Below are positions 1 to 11,019 of a stretch of 64,000 nt of DNA, in pieces. The DNA comes from Phytophthora hibernalis (Eukaryota; Oomycota; Peronosporomycetes; Peronosporales; Peronosporaceae): contig JAAKBF010000294.1 in the NCBI GenBank assembly GCA_012656075.1, positions 62,001 to 126,000 on the forward strand, written 5' to 3'. The notes under the pieces are model-generated. The model was not told the DNA's origin. It ran no database searches and saw only the letters and a program-made list of their open reading frames with translations. Position numbers and translations under genes: made by a program. Position 1 is the stretch's first letter; every line of letters begins with the position of its first letter.

Positions 1-793
1 ACAATTGACACGCGGTATGAAGCGCTGCAGACGCCGTAGCGTCGACGGTAAAGACGAACTCAACTGTGGGGCCTCCATCCTGCACAGGGATTTCTGGCTC
101 GAAGCTCTGGACGAACAACACCGCTACGGATTCCACTTGCGAGCCTTCCACAAGGTCTGGAAACAGGGCTATTGCAGTGATGAAGACGCGAGTTTCTTCC
201 ATTGGTTAGATCACGGTAATGGCCAGAACATGGACCTGCCGGAATGCACCCAACAGGAGCTACGCACAACACGCGTGCAGTACTGTACAGCTGAACAGAG
301 GAAAGACTACGAACTCAAGTTCGTATCTGACGGAGAGGACATGAGAGTGCAGTACGCGACATCGGGACGCGTGGTGCACACGGACGAACGCAGCAAGTGG
401 ATCTTCGTCGTGGACCTCTCCGGACACATGTACCTTGGCCGCAAACGTAAAGGCCGCTTCCACCACTCGAGTTTCGTGTCGGGAGCTCCGATCTTCGCAG
501 CAGGGAAAATCATCATCAAGCACGGTACTATCCTTGCTATTGAGCCGCATAGTGGTCACTTCAAGCCGAGATTAGAGAACCTCCTGGCTCTGTGCTCTAT
601 GCTGGCTAACCACGGTGTGGATATTGACGACATCGCCTTCATTAAGCCCAAAAAGTGGACCTGTGCGTGGCCCTTCCCACCTCAACCAGACCTCGAACTG
701 GAGGACTTTGCTGGTGCCTCAGACACGGACTACGGGGCCGATAAGTCGGACTCTGAAGAGCCGCAGACGTTGATACTTGGAGCAGGAGAGTAG
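1..793 (+). CDS. IQM-like calmodulin-binding family protein, 5'-truncated by the window edge
   Basis: The frame is already open at base 2, so the true start lies outside the window; about 262 residues are seen. The visible part matches the core of plant-type IQM (IQ-motif) proteins in order: a W-x-E-A-L-D-x-x-H-R-Y-G block near residue 31, a F-F-x-W-L-D-x-G block near 62, then K-W-I-F-V-V-D at about 132 followed by a G-R-K-R-K-G / H-H-S-S-F segment and an H-S-G-H-F element near 185. The C-terminus is acidic. In plants this family binds calmodulin; the IQ motif itself would be upstream and is not seen. The gene ends 80 bp from the convergent RRP8 gene. Family assignment is from remembered motif order, not an alignment. 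Confidence 0.72.
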   Translation, partial: QLTRGMKRCRRRSVDGKDELNCGASILHRDFWLEALDEQHRYGFHLRAFHKVWKQGYCSDEDASFFHWLDHGNGQNMDLPECTQQELRTTRVQYCTAEQRKDYELKFVSDGEDMRVQYATSGRVVHTDERSKWIFVVDLSGHMYLGRKRKGRFHHSSFVSGAPIFAAGKIIIKHGTILAIEPHSGHFKPRLENLLALCSMLANHGVDIDDIAFIKPKKWTCAWPFPPQPDLELEDFAGASDTDYGADKSDSEEPQTLILGAGE

Positions 794-873
794 AGTGCAG
801 ATAGCTAGTGTGGCGTTCGTATTTATCGCGACTTGGTCGTCTCGAATAAATGTCCTATTTGGCGTGTTCATCT

Positions 874-1879
874 CTATCGCCGCTTGTACTCGCACGCCTT
901 CAGCTCAATCGGTCCGACATTCTGCGCCTTGCGCGACGACTTGACAAACTCGAACAGCACGAACATCTTGTTGCGCTCGTCCTTGTTCTTGCAGTCAAAG
1001 CCCATCTTGCCCAGGATCTGCACGAACCCTGAGATTCCGCCAAGCGACTCGCTTTCAAAGCGGCTCTTCACCTCAGCAACCTTCAACACGCCTCCAGGTT
1101 TCAGCACGCGGTACACCTCACGCACATACTCGCGAACACTCGTCCCCATCAGCGCCAAGCAATACACAGCGATATCAACACTGGCATCCTCCAACGGAAC
1201 CTATATGAACGAAAACAAACACCTCACATCAGCTCGCTAACTCAACACTACCAACAACCTCTTATCCCGTACATCTGCAATATTGCACGCAGTGACATGC
1301 GGCTTGCGCGACACCAAATCAAACGAGTGTACTGTGTTCGGCACACTCTCGGCCAACCTGGCGTCTCCACAGCCGAAATCCGCCACGACCGCCTTCGGGT
1401 GACGTCTACAATAGTCACAAAAACAGAAAAAAAGTCAGTATCAAAACTCAAAAGTTAACCCCCAATGGCAACGCACTTGACGTAGTCGATGAACGTGTCC
1501 AGGGATTGGTGGGCCACTTGTCGGCCTGCTCTCGGAAGCCCTGGTGGTACACGTCGAAGAGCTCCGGGTCCTCCTGGAATGTGGAGAAGGCGTCGCCGCC
1601 CGTACTTGTGTACAGCTGTTCGTTCAGCATGCGGAACTTGCCGCCGTCGAGTTTGCGCCGCATCTCGGCCAGTCGTTCGGCTGGAGTCAGCGCTTTGGCT
1701 TTGGCTTTGCCCTTGGCCTTGACCTTTGCAGGCTTCTGCTGCTGCTTCTGCAGAGATTTCGACACCGTTGCAACCTGCTGCATCTTCTTCTTTTGGTGAA
1801 TCTTCTTATTACCTCCGGAAGAGATTGGTTTGCCCTTGGCACCGCCTTTGCCGGCGCCTCCACGACCCTTCTTAGCCAT
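874..1879 (-). CDS. RRP8: Ribosomal RNA-processing protein 8 (SAM-dependent rRNA methyltransferase)
   Basis: Three exons on the minus strand: 1879-1477, 1405-1273 and 1200-874, with GT-AG introns 1406-1476 (71 bp, donor GTGCGT) and 1201-1272 (72 bp). Start is ATG 1879; a GTG just upstream is ignored. Exon 1 encodes a Lys/Gly-rich nucleolar-type N-terminus and the family signature L-D-G-x-x-F-R-x-L-N-E-Q-L-Y. Exon 2 carries the SAM-binding motif ADFGCGDARL. Exon 3 carries the C-L-A-L-M-G-T and L-K-P-G-G segments of Methyltransf_8. RRP8 methylates large-subunit rRNA in the nucleolus. Exon 1 runs out of frame near 1502: the expected N-P-L-D-T-F-I-D-Y is one base out, fitting loss of one C in a CCC run (see findings). 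If that is a sequencing error the gene is intact. Confidence 0.85.
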
Positions 1880-2210
1880 CACTGCTTTTGAGAACTGGAC
1901 CGGAGCTGCCCGAGCTTTTTCCGAACATAAGAAGAAGATAACACAAATTTACTTTTCTCCTAATCTAGGAATCTCCTTTCTGATGTTCGAGTTGTGTCAA
2001 GTTGAAGTGAGCCAGCACCAAAGGCATTAACCGCCTTAATGATAAGCCACATGGTGACCAGTGCTTCCTAAAAATATATGGTACACAGTCATTGGCAGCG
2101 TAATGCAATTCCGCTGAAATGAAACAGCGGATTGATCATTCCACTGGAACCGAGCAATCCAGTGGAACGGTAAATCCGCAGGTTTGTGGCGCATTGCGCG
2201 ATTGTACGAG
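1880..2210. other. Intergenic, upstream of RRP8
   Basis: No coding signal stands out. The stretch holds the presumed RRP8 promoter; no recognisable element was found. Confidence 0.5.
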
Positions 2211-2596
2211 ATGCGTTGTCGCACTCGCAGCACTTCGTATATGGAATACTTAGTGACGAGGTGAGCAAGAGTTCCCGAGTTCCAACTAAAATTCAAAAGT
2301 AGAAAACGAAGTGCGTAAGTTGAGAGAAAATCAATTGTACGATTGTTGTTTAAGTGCTGTTGTAAGGGAAAGCACCTCGAGCGATAAAACCTCCATTGTC
2401 TTCTCTTAACTATACTGGCCGCAGCCCTAGAAAGAAGCTGCACGTATACAGGAGCAGTTTCAGAAACCCACAGGTCTCACTCGCAAGGACTCTCTTTCTT
2501 CTCCCTCATAGTCAAAGCAATATGGCCAAACGACCTCAACCACCACTCATTGTCCTTGGACATTCAACAAGCATGACACATATCCAGTCATAAAAT
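2211..2596 (+). repeat. Dispersed ~0.38-kb repeat, copy A
   Basis: This segment recurs in inverted orientation at about 16860-17243 with high identity over most of its length, including the blocks around AAACCTCCATTGTCTTCTC and the pyrimidine-rich CTCTCTTTCTTCTCCCTCAT. No ORF is shared by both copies. It could be a solo LTR or a non-autonomous element. It abuts the degraded recombinase end of the DIRS-like element. Confidence 0.75.
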
Positions 2597-3190
2597 CAAC
2601 CAAGTGACCACTGGAAGCACATACACATGACGGCGACCTCATTTGGCGAGGTACTCCGATCTTCTTAGGAGAAAAAGAAGCCAGACAGCGTAGCCTCAAG
2701 ACGAACTCGCTGTTGGGGAATCTTGAGATCGATTCCATTGCAGAGGGCGCGGATCAGATCGATTGTGACTGGTTGCCGACGGTGAGACGGGAGACCGACG
2801 CGTTGCGGGCCTTGTAAGACGAGCTGGTGATCTGGGAGCTCGGTGTTCCGCTGAATGGACGTGTCAATTGAGCACAGCGAAGAGGGCAAGTCGTAATGAT
2901 TGCTGCCGTGCGTCGTCGCGGGGGAGCAAGGTGAGTAGCCGTGTGCTGCACAAAACCGAAGCCACTGGTTCTAGGTTGACTGGTACTGTCGTCGCGAGGT
3001 GTCTGCGAGGGACGTATGCTGAAGGGCGACGAGCGTCCGAGAAAGATCTTGCGGTACGCTGATCGGACGTAGACATGTTGAAAGACGTCATGATGTTAGC
3101 CCACCGTGACAATGTTTTCCCCAGACCAAGCGCGTGATCCCAAATCGGCCAAGTAGTTGGTCGCCCCTGCCAAATGTGAAGTGGATAGTC
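2547..3190 (-). pseudogene. Tyrosine-recombinase-like region of the DIRS-like element (fragment)
   Basis: After the RNase H there is a piece resembling the SAM-like N-terminal domain of DIRS recombinases: Q-S-T-W-N-Q-W-L-R-F-C-A around 2980, then a stretch with R-R-Q-P-V-T and a hydrophobic G-F-F-F-S at 2665-2889. The catalytic R-H-R-Y residues could not be located, so the fragment appears truncated. Confidence 0.45.
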
Positions 3191-4305
3191 ATGTTGCTTC
3201 CTCTGCACCGAGCACCCGGTTGGGCTCCTGTGTGTACTTGTTCGATCTGTAGAGCTTGTTGGTCCATGCCATCGCCGATTGGTTGTCAATCCAGCACGGG
3301 ATATGGACAGTGGCGGCATGTGAGGAGCCAGCCATCCATGGTCCCCACTCAAGCAGTGCTTGCACGGCGCTCAGTTGCTCACGGATGTTGATTGTGAACT
3401 TACTGGCCGTTATCAGATTGGTTTCGGCCTCGTCGAAGTGGACGAGGATGATCTGCCTGTGTGCTGTGCTGATGACACAAAGATCAGCATCCAATGCGTT
3501 CATGTACAGGTGGAGCTTCGCCGGAGGTAGATCACCAAAATACGTAGTTGGGACGCCGCGCTGACGACAGACGTGAACGAACCACTCTAGATCGTGTAGA
3601 GCACCGAGAGGTAGTGTGATTGACGCAAATTCTGGAGCCCATATCCATACACCGACGATCCGTTGATACATAGGTTTTGCTGGCCGGAAACAAGGTCACA
3701 CGTGGCGTAAGCTTCTCAGCAGCTTGTACAGATGCTCTTTTGAACTCCATTTTGCCCTGAGCATTGCGGCGACTCGTACGTGGGCCTTGTTGATCTTGAT
3801 CCTCGGCTTCGAGACTGTGCCGGCCGTCGTGTCCCATTCCAGACCGAGGGTGTCGAGGTTCGTTAACCACTCGCTAAACTTCTTCTCGTTAATGGCGCGC
3901 GGTCCCAGCGTGGCCACCATGGAGGTCCGTAGATCAAGCTCACACGGCTCCATGCGTTCTGGCTCAGCAACCACAATCAGAATGTGGTAGTTCACCCATT
4001 CGTACGCGAAGAAAGGCGTGGTGTTACTGGAGCTTGGGCGGAGTCTCTTGTGGCTTTACTTGCGAACAAGGTATGAAATTGCGCCACCAAATATGCCGTA
4101 ATGAGCCGGTAAACCTGTTCCCCAAACGCCAGCGAGGGGTCAATGACAGCAGCGTGTTCGGCCGCGGACCGACCAACGATCCATCGGCTGACTGACGGAC
4201 TGACGTGACTGGGCTGAATGCTTCTTTGACATCGCCCTTGAGAATCCTAATGACCGCGTTTGGGTGAGTTGCGCAGCGTTCCTCAATGCGGCGTGCGAGG
4301 CACAC
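3189..4305 (-). pseudogene. DIRS-type reverse transcriptase / RNase H (dead)
   Basis: Fragments in several frames cover the RT start (I-L-K-G-D-V-K-E-A-F near 4240), the catalytic region (E-W-V-N-Y-H near 3990) and the following G-P-R-A-I-N-E-K-K-F-S-E-W and L-R-S-L-R-H-V blocks. The RNase H part is at 3671-3189 with L-H-L-Y-M-N-A, I-N-I-R-E-Q-L-S-A-V and C-W-I-D-N-Q-S-A-M-A-W-T-N. At the RT active site the expected V-D-D reads V-N-Y, so the enzyme would be inactive even if the frames were joined. Confidence 0.68.
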
Positions 4306-4358
4306 ACATACAGGTGGCAGGCCGCTTGTCTATTCATGGAGGCTAGCTTCGAATGGGA

Positions 4359-6060
4359 TTAGTCGTGAATGACGCGAGCTTCCTCGCGCGGATCGGGGTC
4401 GGAATTTGGCACACACGCGAACGGGCTCAGGTGTAAAAATCCCCAATCGAGCAAGATGTCCTCATCTACAACCATGTACGTGCATGTGTCGTGACCGTCA
4501 CGAATGCTTCTTCGTAGCGCGTTTGCCATTGTTGAGGCTGACTTGCGATTCCGCTGTTCGTCGTTGCTGTTGTTGGTCTTGTTAACGAACTGGTGCGCCA
4601 CGCCCCTTCGTGCAATTGCCACGATGGCGCCGTGGTGCGCGTACCCATGTAGCAGCCAATCGAGAAGGTCAGGTCTGAGCGTCGGGTTCGGTGGAGAGGA
4701 GCTTGTTTGACTTGGCCAGAAGAAAACGGTGTCGTCGAGAGACAGTTTGCTGCACGAATATATTGGGATAGAGCTCGCTGTTGATCTGCGTCTAAGGCAA
4801 ATACTGGTAGTTCGTCAACGATCGTCAGTTGTGCTGGTGGCTTGGGCATTTTGATCCTGTGGCGTACAAACGCGTCAGTCTGTGCGGCGCGCTTCTCGAC
4901 CTCAAACTGTTGCAACTCACCGTCGAGTTGGGACACGATGTCGTTCAGCGTAGCGTTCGTGACGCCGAGGGTCTCGGTCACCGTTTGAAGTCAGGCCAGA
5001 CCACGATGCAGACCGCCCACATGTCGGTGCGCAATCGAAGGGACTTCGACGTTGGTTGCGGGCGAGTGCGAGCAGCGATATTCGTCGAATCGGCAGTCGC
5101 GTGCGGACAAGAACTTCATGCGCAGCGTGCGGTTGTTGACTCGGGGATCGCCGCAAGGACGTCGGCAGGGGTCGAATGTGCGGATGTCGGCGGCTGCTGG
5201 GCTGGTGACACCATACAAATCAATGGCTTCGTGGATCGTGCGGCCTGGTGACATCGCTGAGATCCGCCATCCGTCTTGCTACCCGATACCAGTGTTGTAA
5301 TTCCCGGGCTCTCGGTGGCGTTTGACCCCCTGACAAGAAGGGACACACGGGTCGCAATTAGAATAATGAGGAAAGGTCAAAATGAGAGATTCTACGTACG
5401 ACTTCGCGCGATTTCACCCAGGGTGTGATCACGCTCTTGGCGGGATTATTGTAACGTAGCCAGATGATCGTCCTGGTCCGACTTGTCCAGCAGGAATTAA
5501 AGGCGATCCTGTTTCCGGAGGGTCCGGGACAGCGTAGACTCAGCGCTGGCTTCCATTTTAACCAACTTGGCGCGCAGTGCAGTGATCTGCTGGAGAAACA
5601 TGCTATTCGAGTTCTCGAGAGCACTCAAAGAGGCTTCAAGGGGACTGTGCCTCCACATCGAGTTCGTGTTGTATGTTCGCCACCTGTTGCAGGAGACTAA
5701 CGTATGTCTGGAGCAGGTCGTTGTAGCTCTCCTGAAGCGTTTGAAATTCGCCTTCACGACTGAGGGCGGTCTCAACGGCAGCCAGCGAGCTTCAGATAGT
5801 TGCCTGATCCAGTGACGCAAGAGAGACTCAGACTCGGGGTAACGGCTCGGCTACGGGGGTACCTTCGAAAAACGGACCGAGGAGTAAGGAGTGGCAGGAA
5901 CAGCTATCGAAGCATCTGGTGCGATTCCGACGTCACCGGATGGAGCTGAAGCTGTACCTTGTGATGCCGACGATCCGATCAGTGGAGGGAGTCGCCTGGC
6001 GGGCGTCCATCGGAGTATCGACCATGGAGTCAGTTGTTCGGCGTGGCGCGAGATTGGGAA
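4359..6060 (-). pseudogene. gag-like coiled-coil ORF of the DIRS-like element (broken)
   Basis: Pieces of a Ser/Pro-rich N-terminus (around 6050-5850) lead into a heptad-like segment that changes frame near 5645: one frame reads L-S-R-E-G-E-F-Q-T-L-Q-E then stops, the next continues N-S-M-F-L-Q-Q-I-T-A-L-R-A-K. A second Q/E/K-rich coiled coil lies at 4981-4850. No zinc knuckle was seen. Assignment as gag rests on position in front of RT. Confidence 0.4.
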
Positions 6061-6193
6061 ATGAGTATACATGCCTAGACTGTTGTGCAGCCCGTACGTG
6101 TACAGGGGCGGTTGTGGAGAAGCGCGCGCCAGTTTCTGGGATTTGGTTGTGGTCAATCTACGATCGGATAGATGGGACTCGATCGAGTAGGAC

Positions 6194-7034
6194 AGTGTGG
6201 CAAAACGCATGAAATACAAGTCCAAACTGGCACTTCGAGAGCGACTCAAAACGCTCAAGAAAACACACGGCAAAAACCTCGACCGCTTTCCCTCCGCCTA
6301 CTTTCGCACACGACCAGCTCCACAGTCTACGCTGCGGCGAGATACTCCGACTAGACCTATCTCCGGCAGGCGCCATCTCGCGCGCCCCTCAAGCGAAGCT
6401 CAAAAGATTACCGACCAAGTCTTTCACTGTATCTCCTTGCGAGATGTCCGTTAACGTGCCGGGAAAACGCACCTGAATGTTGGTGAAATTGATCCTGGAG
6501 GGGTCACTGCATTACTGAAAGTGTTGAAAGTTGGCGTCGGTGACACGTTTGGTGATATCGGTTGTGGCATCTGAAATGTGATAGTTCAAGTTGCGCTTGA
6601 ATCAGAAGCGAAAGCGTGCATCGATATCGAAGTGAGAAATGAGTTGGTTGTTGCTGCGCGTAATGCACTATTTAGTCACTCTGCTGAATACCCGGAGCTG
6701 CTTGCAGTATCAATATTTCATGCCAATATATGCAGCTTGGGCAGGGAATCCCACTGCGCGTTATCGGTTTGCTGAATCGTCGTAGTCAACAACGTCGTTT
6801 TCACTGAGGAAGCTCATGATGCTCTTGAGCAGTTCTTGTGCATGTCTACGGGGACAACGCAAGTCGTTCTAGGAAGAAGCATGTGCCCGCGGCATCGCAT
6901 CTCGTGCCTCCGAGTTTTCTGTTTGATATGGACCTTGAAAGGTTCCGTTCGGCTTGAAGTGAAGTGGGCCAGCAACCCCATGTGTTCTACATGTATGAGC
7001 GTGCTCTGCTGCCATCGTTTTCAGTAACATATTG
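6194..7034 (+). pseudogene. DOT1-like histone H3-K79 methyltransferase pseudogene
   Basis: One reading frame, interrupted by three stops (6452-6454, about 6569 and 6773-6775), carries DOT1-family landmarks in order: a basic N-terminus, the SAM-binding D-T-F-G-D-I-G-C-G-I (motif I, with a TGA directly after it), an A-C-I-D-I-E-V-R-N-E-L segment, the V-V-N-N-V-V-F block, then V-V-L-G-R-S-M-C-P-R-H-R and a W-T-L-K-G-S-V-R-L strand. A frame change near 6985 moves the end into a Y-M-Y-E-R-A-L-L-P-S-F frame. Oomycete genomes carry several DOT1-like paralogues (from memory). Stops without other scrambling suggest a fairly recent loss. Confidence 0.62.
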
Positions 7035-7199
7035 AATAAATGTTCACAGATAAGTTGCAAATGTTCTTGTATTGCACCAATACGGAACGCGTGTACCCCT
7101 TCAGAAGCCTGGCTTGCTCAAATCTAGACAGTGGGACGCTCTGACGGGGCCTGCGGTGATGTAATCTATCCGACGACATTGTCTTTGCTGTTGCTGTAC

Positions 7200-9194
7200 A
7201 GGGTTGACGATCTTCTAATCCGCCCGCGCTGGTTGAACAAACTTTCTGGAAGATAATGCTCGTGAAACTTCTTCGAACAGGTCCAAGACTTCTGGCAAAC
7301 AAAGCTCTTCATCGGCTGGCTGAGATGGACAGCACAGTGAGACCAAATGCTTGGTACACCAGTTCGTGACCTCCGTCGGATATCGCCCTTCAAATCAACA
7401 AATAACACAGCCTCGTTTGAATCGTGAATCTGGAAATTGCACTTGAGAACGGTGCGGATAGCAAGGTGACGGGACGCTGCTGCTGCTGGGTGCATGGTTG
7501 TCTTGTCTTGTAGTACTCAACGGAGTCCGAAGAATGGCCAGGTCGGCCTCCGTTGGGTTCGAGTACATCAATCCGGAGTCCAACAGGGTGTTCCGCCAAG
7601 CACCAGATAACAGTTCACTAATCAGCTCCACCATGAACTCTCGATGGGGATCCCGCTTTCTTTTACACCCTCCTTCCATCTTCCGAGTGATAAATGCGTT
7701 GCATCGGGCCAGATCGACAAAGGCGAGAGCCAACTTCTTGTGTCATTTGCGAAAGGAATGCCCGTCGGCCACGGAAAAGCGGGCTCTTAGCTGGTCGATA
7801 TGATCCACGCCTTGTATTGCGCTGTTATATTCGATGACGCACGTAGGAGCTGTATATGGACGTTTAGCTTGCCCTACTTGACGGAAGACTGTTGTCGACG
7901 TCGAAGGATCAGCGTTCGAGACGATGTTTCCGTCTACCCACGAGGCGGCGACGATACCGTTTCTCTCACTGACAGCTTGCTTCATTGACCCACGTGCTCG
8001 ATTGCTTTTTTCGATATCATCACACACCGTGGATAGTGTTTGCTGTTCTCGCGAATCGTGCGGCGACCATAAAGACCAAATACTCGCAGCATCTCCAAGA
8101 GTTGGCACGATGTATAGTAGTTGTCGGTGTTGACAATCCGACCAGAGTGATGAATTGGCCGTGTGACTTCTGCAACGCACTTCCGGACCTCTGATGCAAC
8201 TTCCATCGCTTTCGCCAACACATCTGCATCTTCAGTCGAAATCACTCCATCGTGTCGTTCACTTAGATCGTTAGCACAGTGAAGTCGGAAGTTGGCCATG
8301 AGCCGCGATTCAGATCAGCAGCACATATAAATCTTGAAATGGTATTTGCCTGTCGGCTTGGTTGCGTTAAACACAATCCGGGGCCGGGCAAAACGAGAGC
8401 GACACGCAATACTAGACTCGTCGACAGTGACATTTCTCCCTAAGACGACAAATTTGGACCTTCAGCGTATTCATCAGCGGACGAATGCGAGCGGCTGGAT
8501 CACGCTTCAAGTCTTCAGGAGATACTGCATCGCGAAAGGAAAGATGCTTTTGAATGAACTTAAACCGAGTCAAGGTCATGATAGAGTCCAAACGGACGCT
8601 TTGTGCGTCGAATATGCTGTCTTCCACCTGATCGCCCCAGTAATTTGCATATTCTCCCTTGTCGACCAACGCCATGTAGAATAGAACTTCTAGGAACTGC
8701 ATCATCTCGTTCAACGTCACCAGAGGTCGCTTTTGGTCGGCAGCGTACGCGTTTGTATTGACCACAACTTTCTTCCAAAACGCTAGCGGCAGATACGCGA
8801 GAAAGCTGGATAACGCCGAATGCTGGAAGATAGATTCGAACTCTTATTTTACATGTGGCGTCGTTACGCCACCATTCTGCTGGTACGAGTCATTGGGAGG
8901 ATTCATTACAGCACGTGGTTGAAATTACATTGCCGAGACTCGCTCCACCTCACCTGCATCATCCGGTATGGTTTCGCTACAGTCGTTCCGAGCGAAGTCC
9001 TCGCTTACTTCTTCAAAGTCATCCCATAAGTTCCCGATCGCTACTTCTTCGTGATAGGGACGACATAATACATCCCAGGTCTCCGATCTCAGCTCGTTGC
9101 CATTTAGCCGATTGTATCTCGCAATTCCTTCTAGTGCCTTGCTGCGGGAATTCCATGAACGTGTCTCGTCATTTGAAATTGTGTTGTCGTCCAT
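7200..9194 (-). pseudogene. piggyBac (DDE_Tnp_1_7) transposase, frameshifted
   Basis: Ordered pieces in alternating frames: an L-A-Y-L-P-L-A-F-W block at about 8790; 8765-8412 (core start); N-V-T-V-D-E-S at about 8430 (first Asp); T-D-N-Y-Y-T-S at about 8125 (second Asp); S-W-V-D-G-N-I-V-S-N-A-D-P-S at about 7930; I-Q-G-V-D-H-I-D-Q-L-R-A-R at about 7780 (third-Asp region); A-F-V-D-L-A-R-C-N-A-F at about 7720. A cysteine-rich tail (C-V-I-C, C-T-K-H, S-L-C-C) follows at 7420-7290, the usual piggyBac C-terminal finger, broken by a stop. At least four frameshifts exclude activity. Confidence 0.75.
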
Positions 9195-9883
9195 CGAAGT
9201 TCCACCAAGGGGTTGATACGCGACGATCGCTTCTTGCCCTTCTCCACGTACTCACGACAAATGACACCCGTGAGATAAGCAGAACCAACACAACCATAGT
9301 CTTCACTCGGCATCCAATTTTCTTCACTTGGAAAAAAGACGACATGAGCGCCAATGATAGTGCCCTCACTGAAACTGATAGCGCTAGTCGGGCTTGCTTG
9401 AGAAGATGGCGTTCCTTCCGCCTGTGTTGCTTGATCTTCTCTCTCACTGCAGGTCGGTCCACTTTCGGCTGTCAGGTTCAGTTGCCTTTGATCTGCAGCG
9501 AGACGTTGTCGAAATTTCTTCACCATTTGTGGCTTCAAATTGCATTCAGGTTCCCACGTGTCCTCATCCGACCCGTATCCAGTCCACTTGACGAAGAATG
9601 AACCCTCACTCTCCTTGACGATGGACTCAACTTCATAAATGTCATCACCACTCGCACTGCTAGCATCCATCAGGACACTTGCGGCTGGCTTCTGCTTTCT
9701 AGCACTACGTCGCATCTTGCCAGTGGAATTTGTTGCTCTGGGCGCCGATTTCCCGGTTGTGGTTTTGCTTGACCTTCGTCGCTCTTCTGCCACACAGAAA
9801 GCGTCTTTCAGCATGCGTTTCGCTCTACGCGGGGTCATCGTTGCCGCTTGCCCAAATGCGAAGTATGAACCACTGCCTCGCAT
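9131..9883 (-). pseudogene. Chromodomain-containing N-terminal part of the piggyBac transposase
   Basis: A 250-residue ORF: a basic N-terminus rich in K/R/S, then a clear chromodomain at about residues 80-125 (Y-E-V-E-S-I-V-K, F-F-V-K-W-T-G-Y, D-T-W-E-P), then a linker with a second conserved-looking block (N-P-L-V-E-L-R-W). The frame fails at 9131 and the protein appears to continue, after a 1-base shift near 9135, in the 8925-9194 ORF (A-L-E-G-I-A-R-Y-N-R-L). The same strand, order and spacing put the chromodomain on the transposase N-terminus rather than in a separate gene. Confidence 0.65.
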
Positions 9884-10581
9884 GTTTAGGATGGGGCGGG
9901 GTAAAAGTTTTCAGACGAGTATAGGAAGGTTGCATAGCGATACCAAGTAATTTGCCCCAGCGCATAATGTCTGCCGATTGCATACGCTGCCGACCATTAT
10001 ATGAAGGTTATGCAAGTCACACACTCTTAGCTCAAATACTACACACCCAAATATCACAACTTACATTTTGACAGTATTAACTCAGCTACCACGGCGTCTA
10101 TACATTACCAACAAACACAGTCGACCAAGCAAGACTCGAAGCCACACCACACCACGTAGCTAGCAGCAACCTTCATCAGCCCGTCACAGTGCAGGTCTTC
10201 ACGCTGGCACCCACACTGTCGGCTACGAACGCCATCTTTCTGTTTGTGTTGTGAGAACTGGTAGCTGAACGGACGCACGTAAAAACGCGTAATTACGTGT
10301 CTGCTGCTGACGTGAAAATTGCTCGTAATTTATTGGTTGAACGAGCGATTTTTCCTGTCATCTCCTCAATAAATGCCTATTTGACCAATCAACTTGATAT
10401 GCTGGGAATGCTGTTAAACCAAGCATTTATGCATGGTTTAGTAAACACCCGAGACCCCAACCCGTCAAATCCGATAGTTCAGTCTGCGGGCGGGAGCCAA
10501 ACACAAGCATTTATGTATGTTTTAGATTTTTGTATGGGATTAAGGTATAGTGAAAACAAGTCAAAATGAACCGCTATAGGG
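9884..10581. other. 5' flank of the piggyBac element
   Basis: AT-rich. It holds a 90-codon ORF at 10297-10569 (+) with no recognisable motif, and short direct repeats around AAGCATTTATG. Probably transposon leader and terminal sequence. Confidence 0.4.
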
Positions 10582-11019
10582 TTAATGAATAGAACGCTCT
10601 TCGCGTATTTAAAAACCTGCAGCATATATTTCCCTTTCAAATCCGTTTCCTTTTAATATCAGATTTGTTACCTGGTGTCATTTTGATTTTACCTTATGAC
10701 GTATTGAATTTTCTTGTTGCCATTTTAAAGTTGAAAGGGTGTAGAAGACACATATATTGAAACCGACTATGGAGGAATAATGTGGTGCTGGGTACGCGTT
10801 GGGGCGAGTGTCTTCGTGGTAACCCTTCTCGTTCCCGCGGCGCCGCCTCCACGGCCGTAGGTGGGCTGTCTGGCTGCATTCGTGTGTCCTAATCCTTGCG
10901 CGCGTTTGGGCAAAAGGACATCAATCTTGTAAATCACCATTGTTATAATCGGATCTGGGTCGCTGATGCTGCCACAGAAAAGAAGGCCTTCGGTCCTATA
11001 CTCGTGACATCGAATTCTT
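10582..11019. other. Intergenic, nothing recognised
   Basis: AT-rich to 10770, then mixed composition; no supported gene. Confidence 0.4.

Larger units (their letters stand above)
2547..6060 (-). mobile_element. Degenerate DIRS-like (tyrosine-recombinase) retroelement
   Basis: Reading 5' to 3' on the minus strand the order is coiled-coil gag-like region (about 6060-4360), reverse transcriptase/RNase H (4305-3189), tyrosine-recombinase-like region (about 3190-2547). This order, and the RT-RH block that closely resembles oomycete DIRS-type elements as remembered, identify the class. All parts are broken by frameshifts. Terminal repeats were not found; the downstream side meets the dispersed repeat at 2211-2596. 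Confidence 0.65.
7150..10581 (-). mobile_element. Degenerate piggyBac-type DNA transposon
   Basis: It contains a chromodomain ORF (9883-9131) followed by the DDE transposase in pieces (about 9194-7200). The presumed 5' end on the minus strand is at 10581, where CCCTATAGCGGTTCATTT begins directly after a TTAA (10582-10585), the piggyBac target. No matching 3' end was found; the region past 7150 runs into the DOT1 pseudogene, so that end looks lost. Confidence 0.6.
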
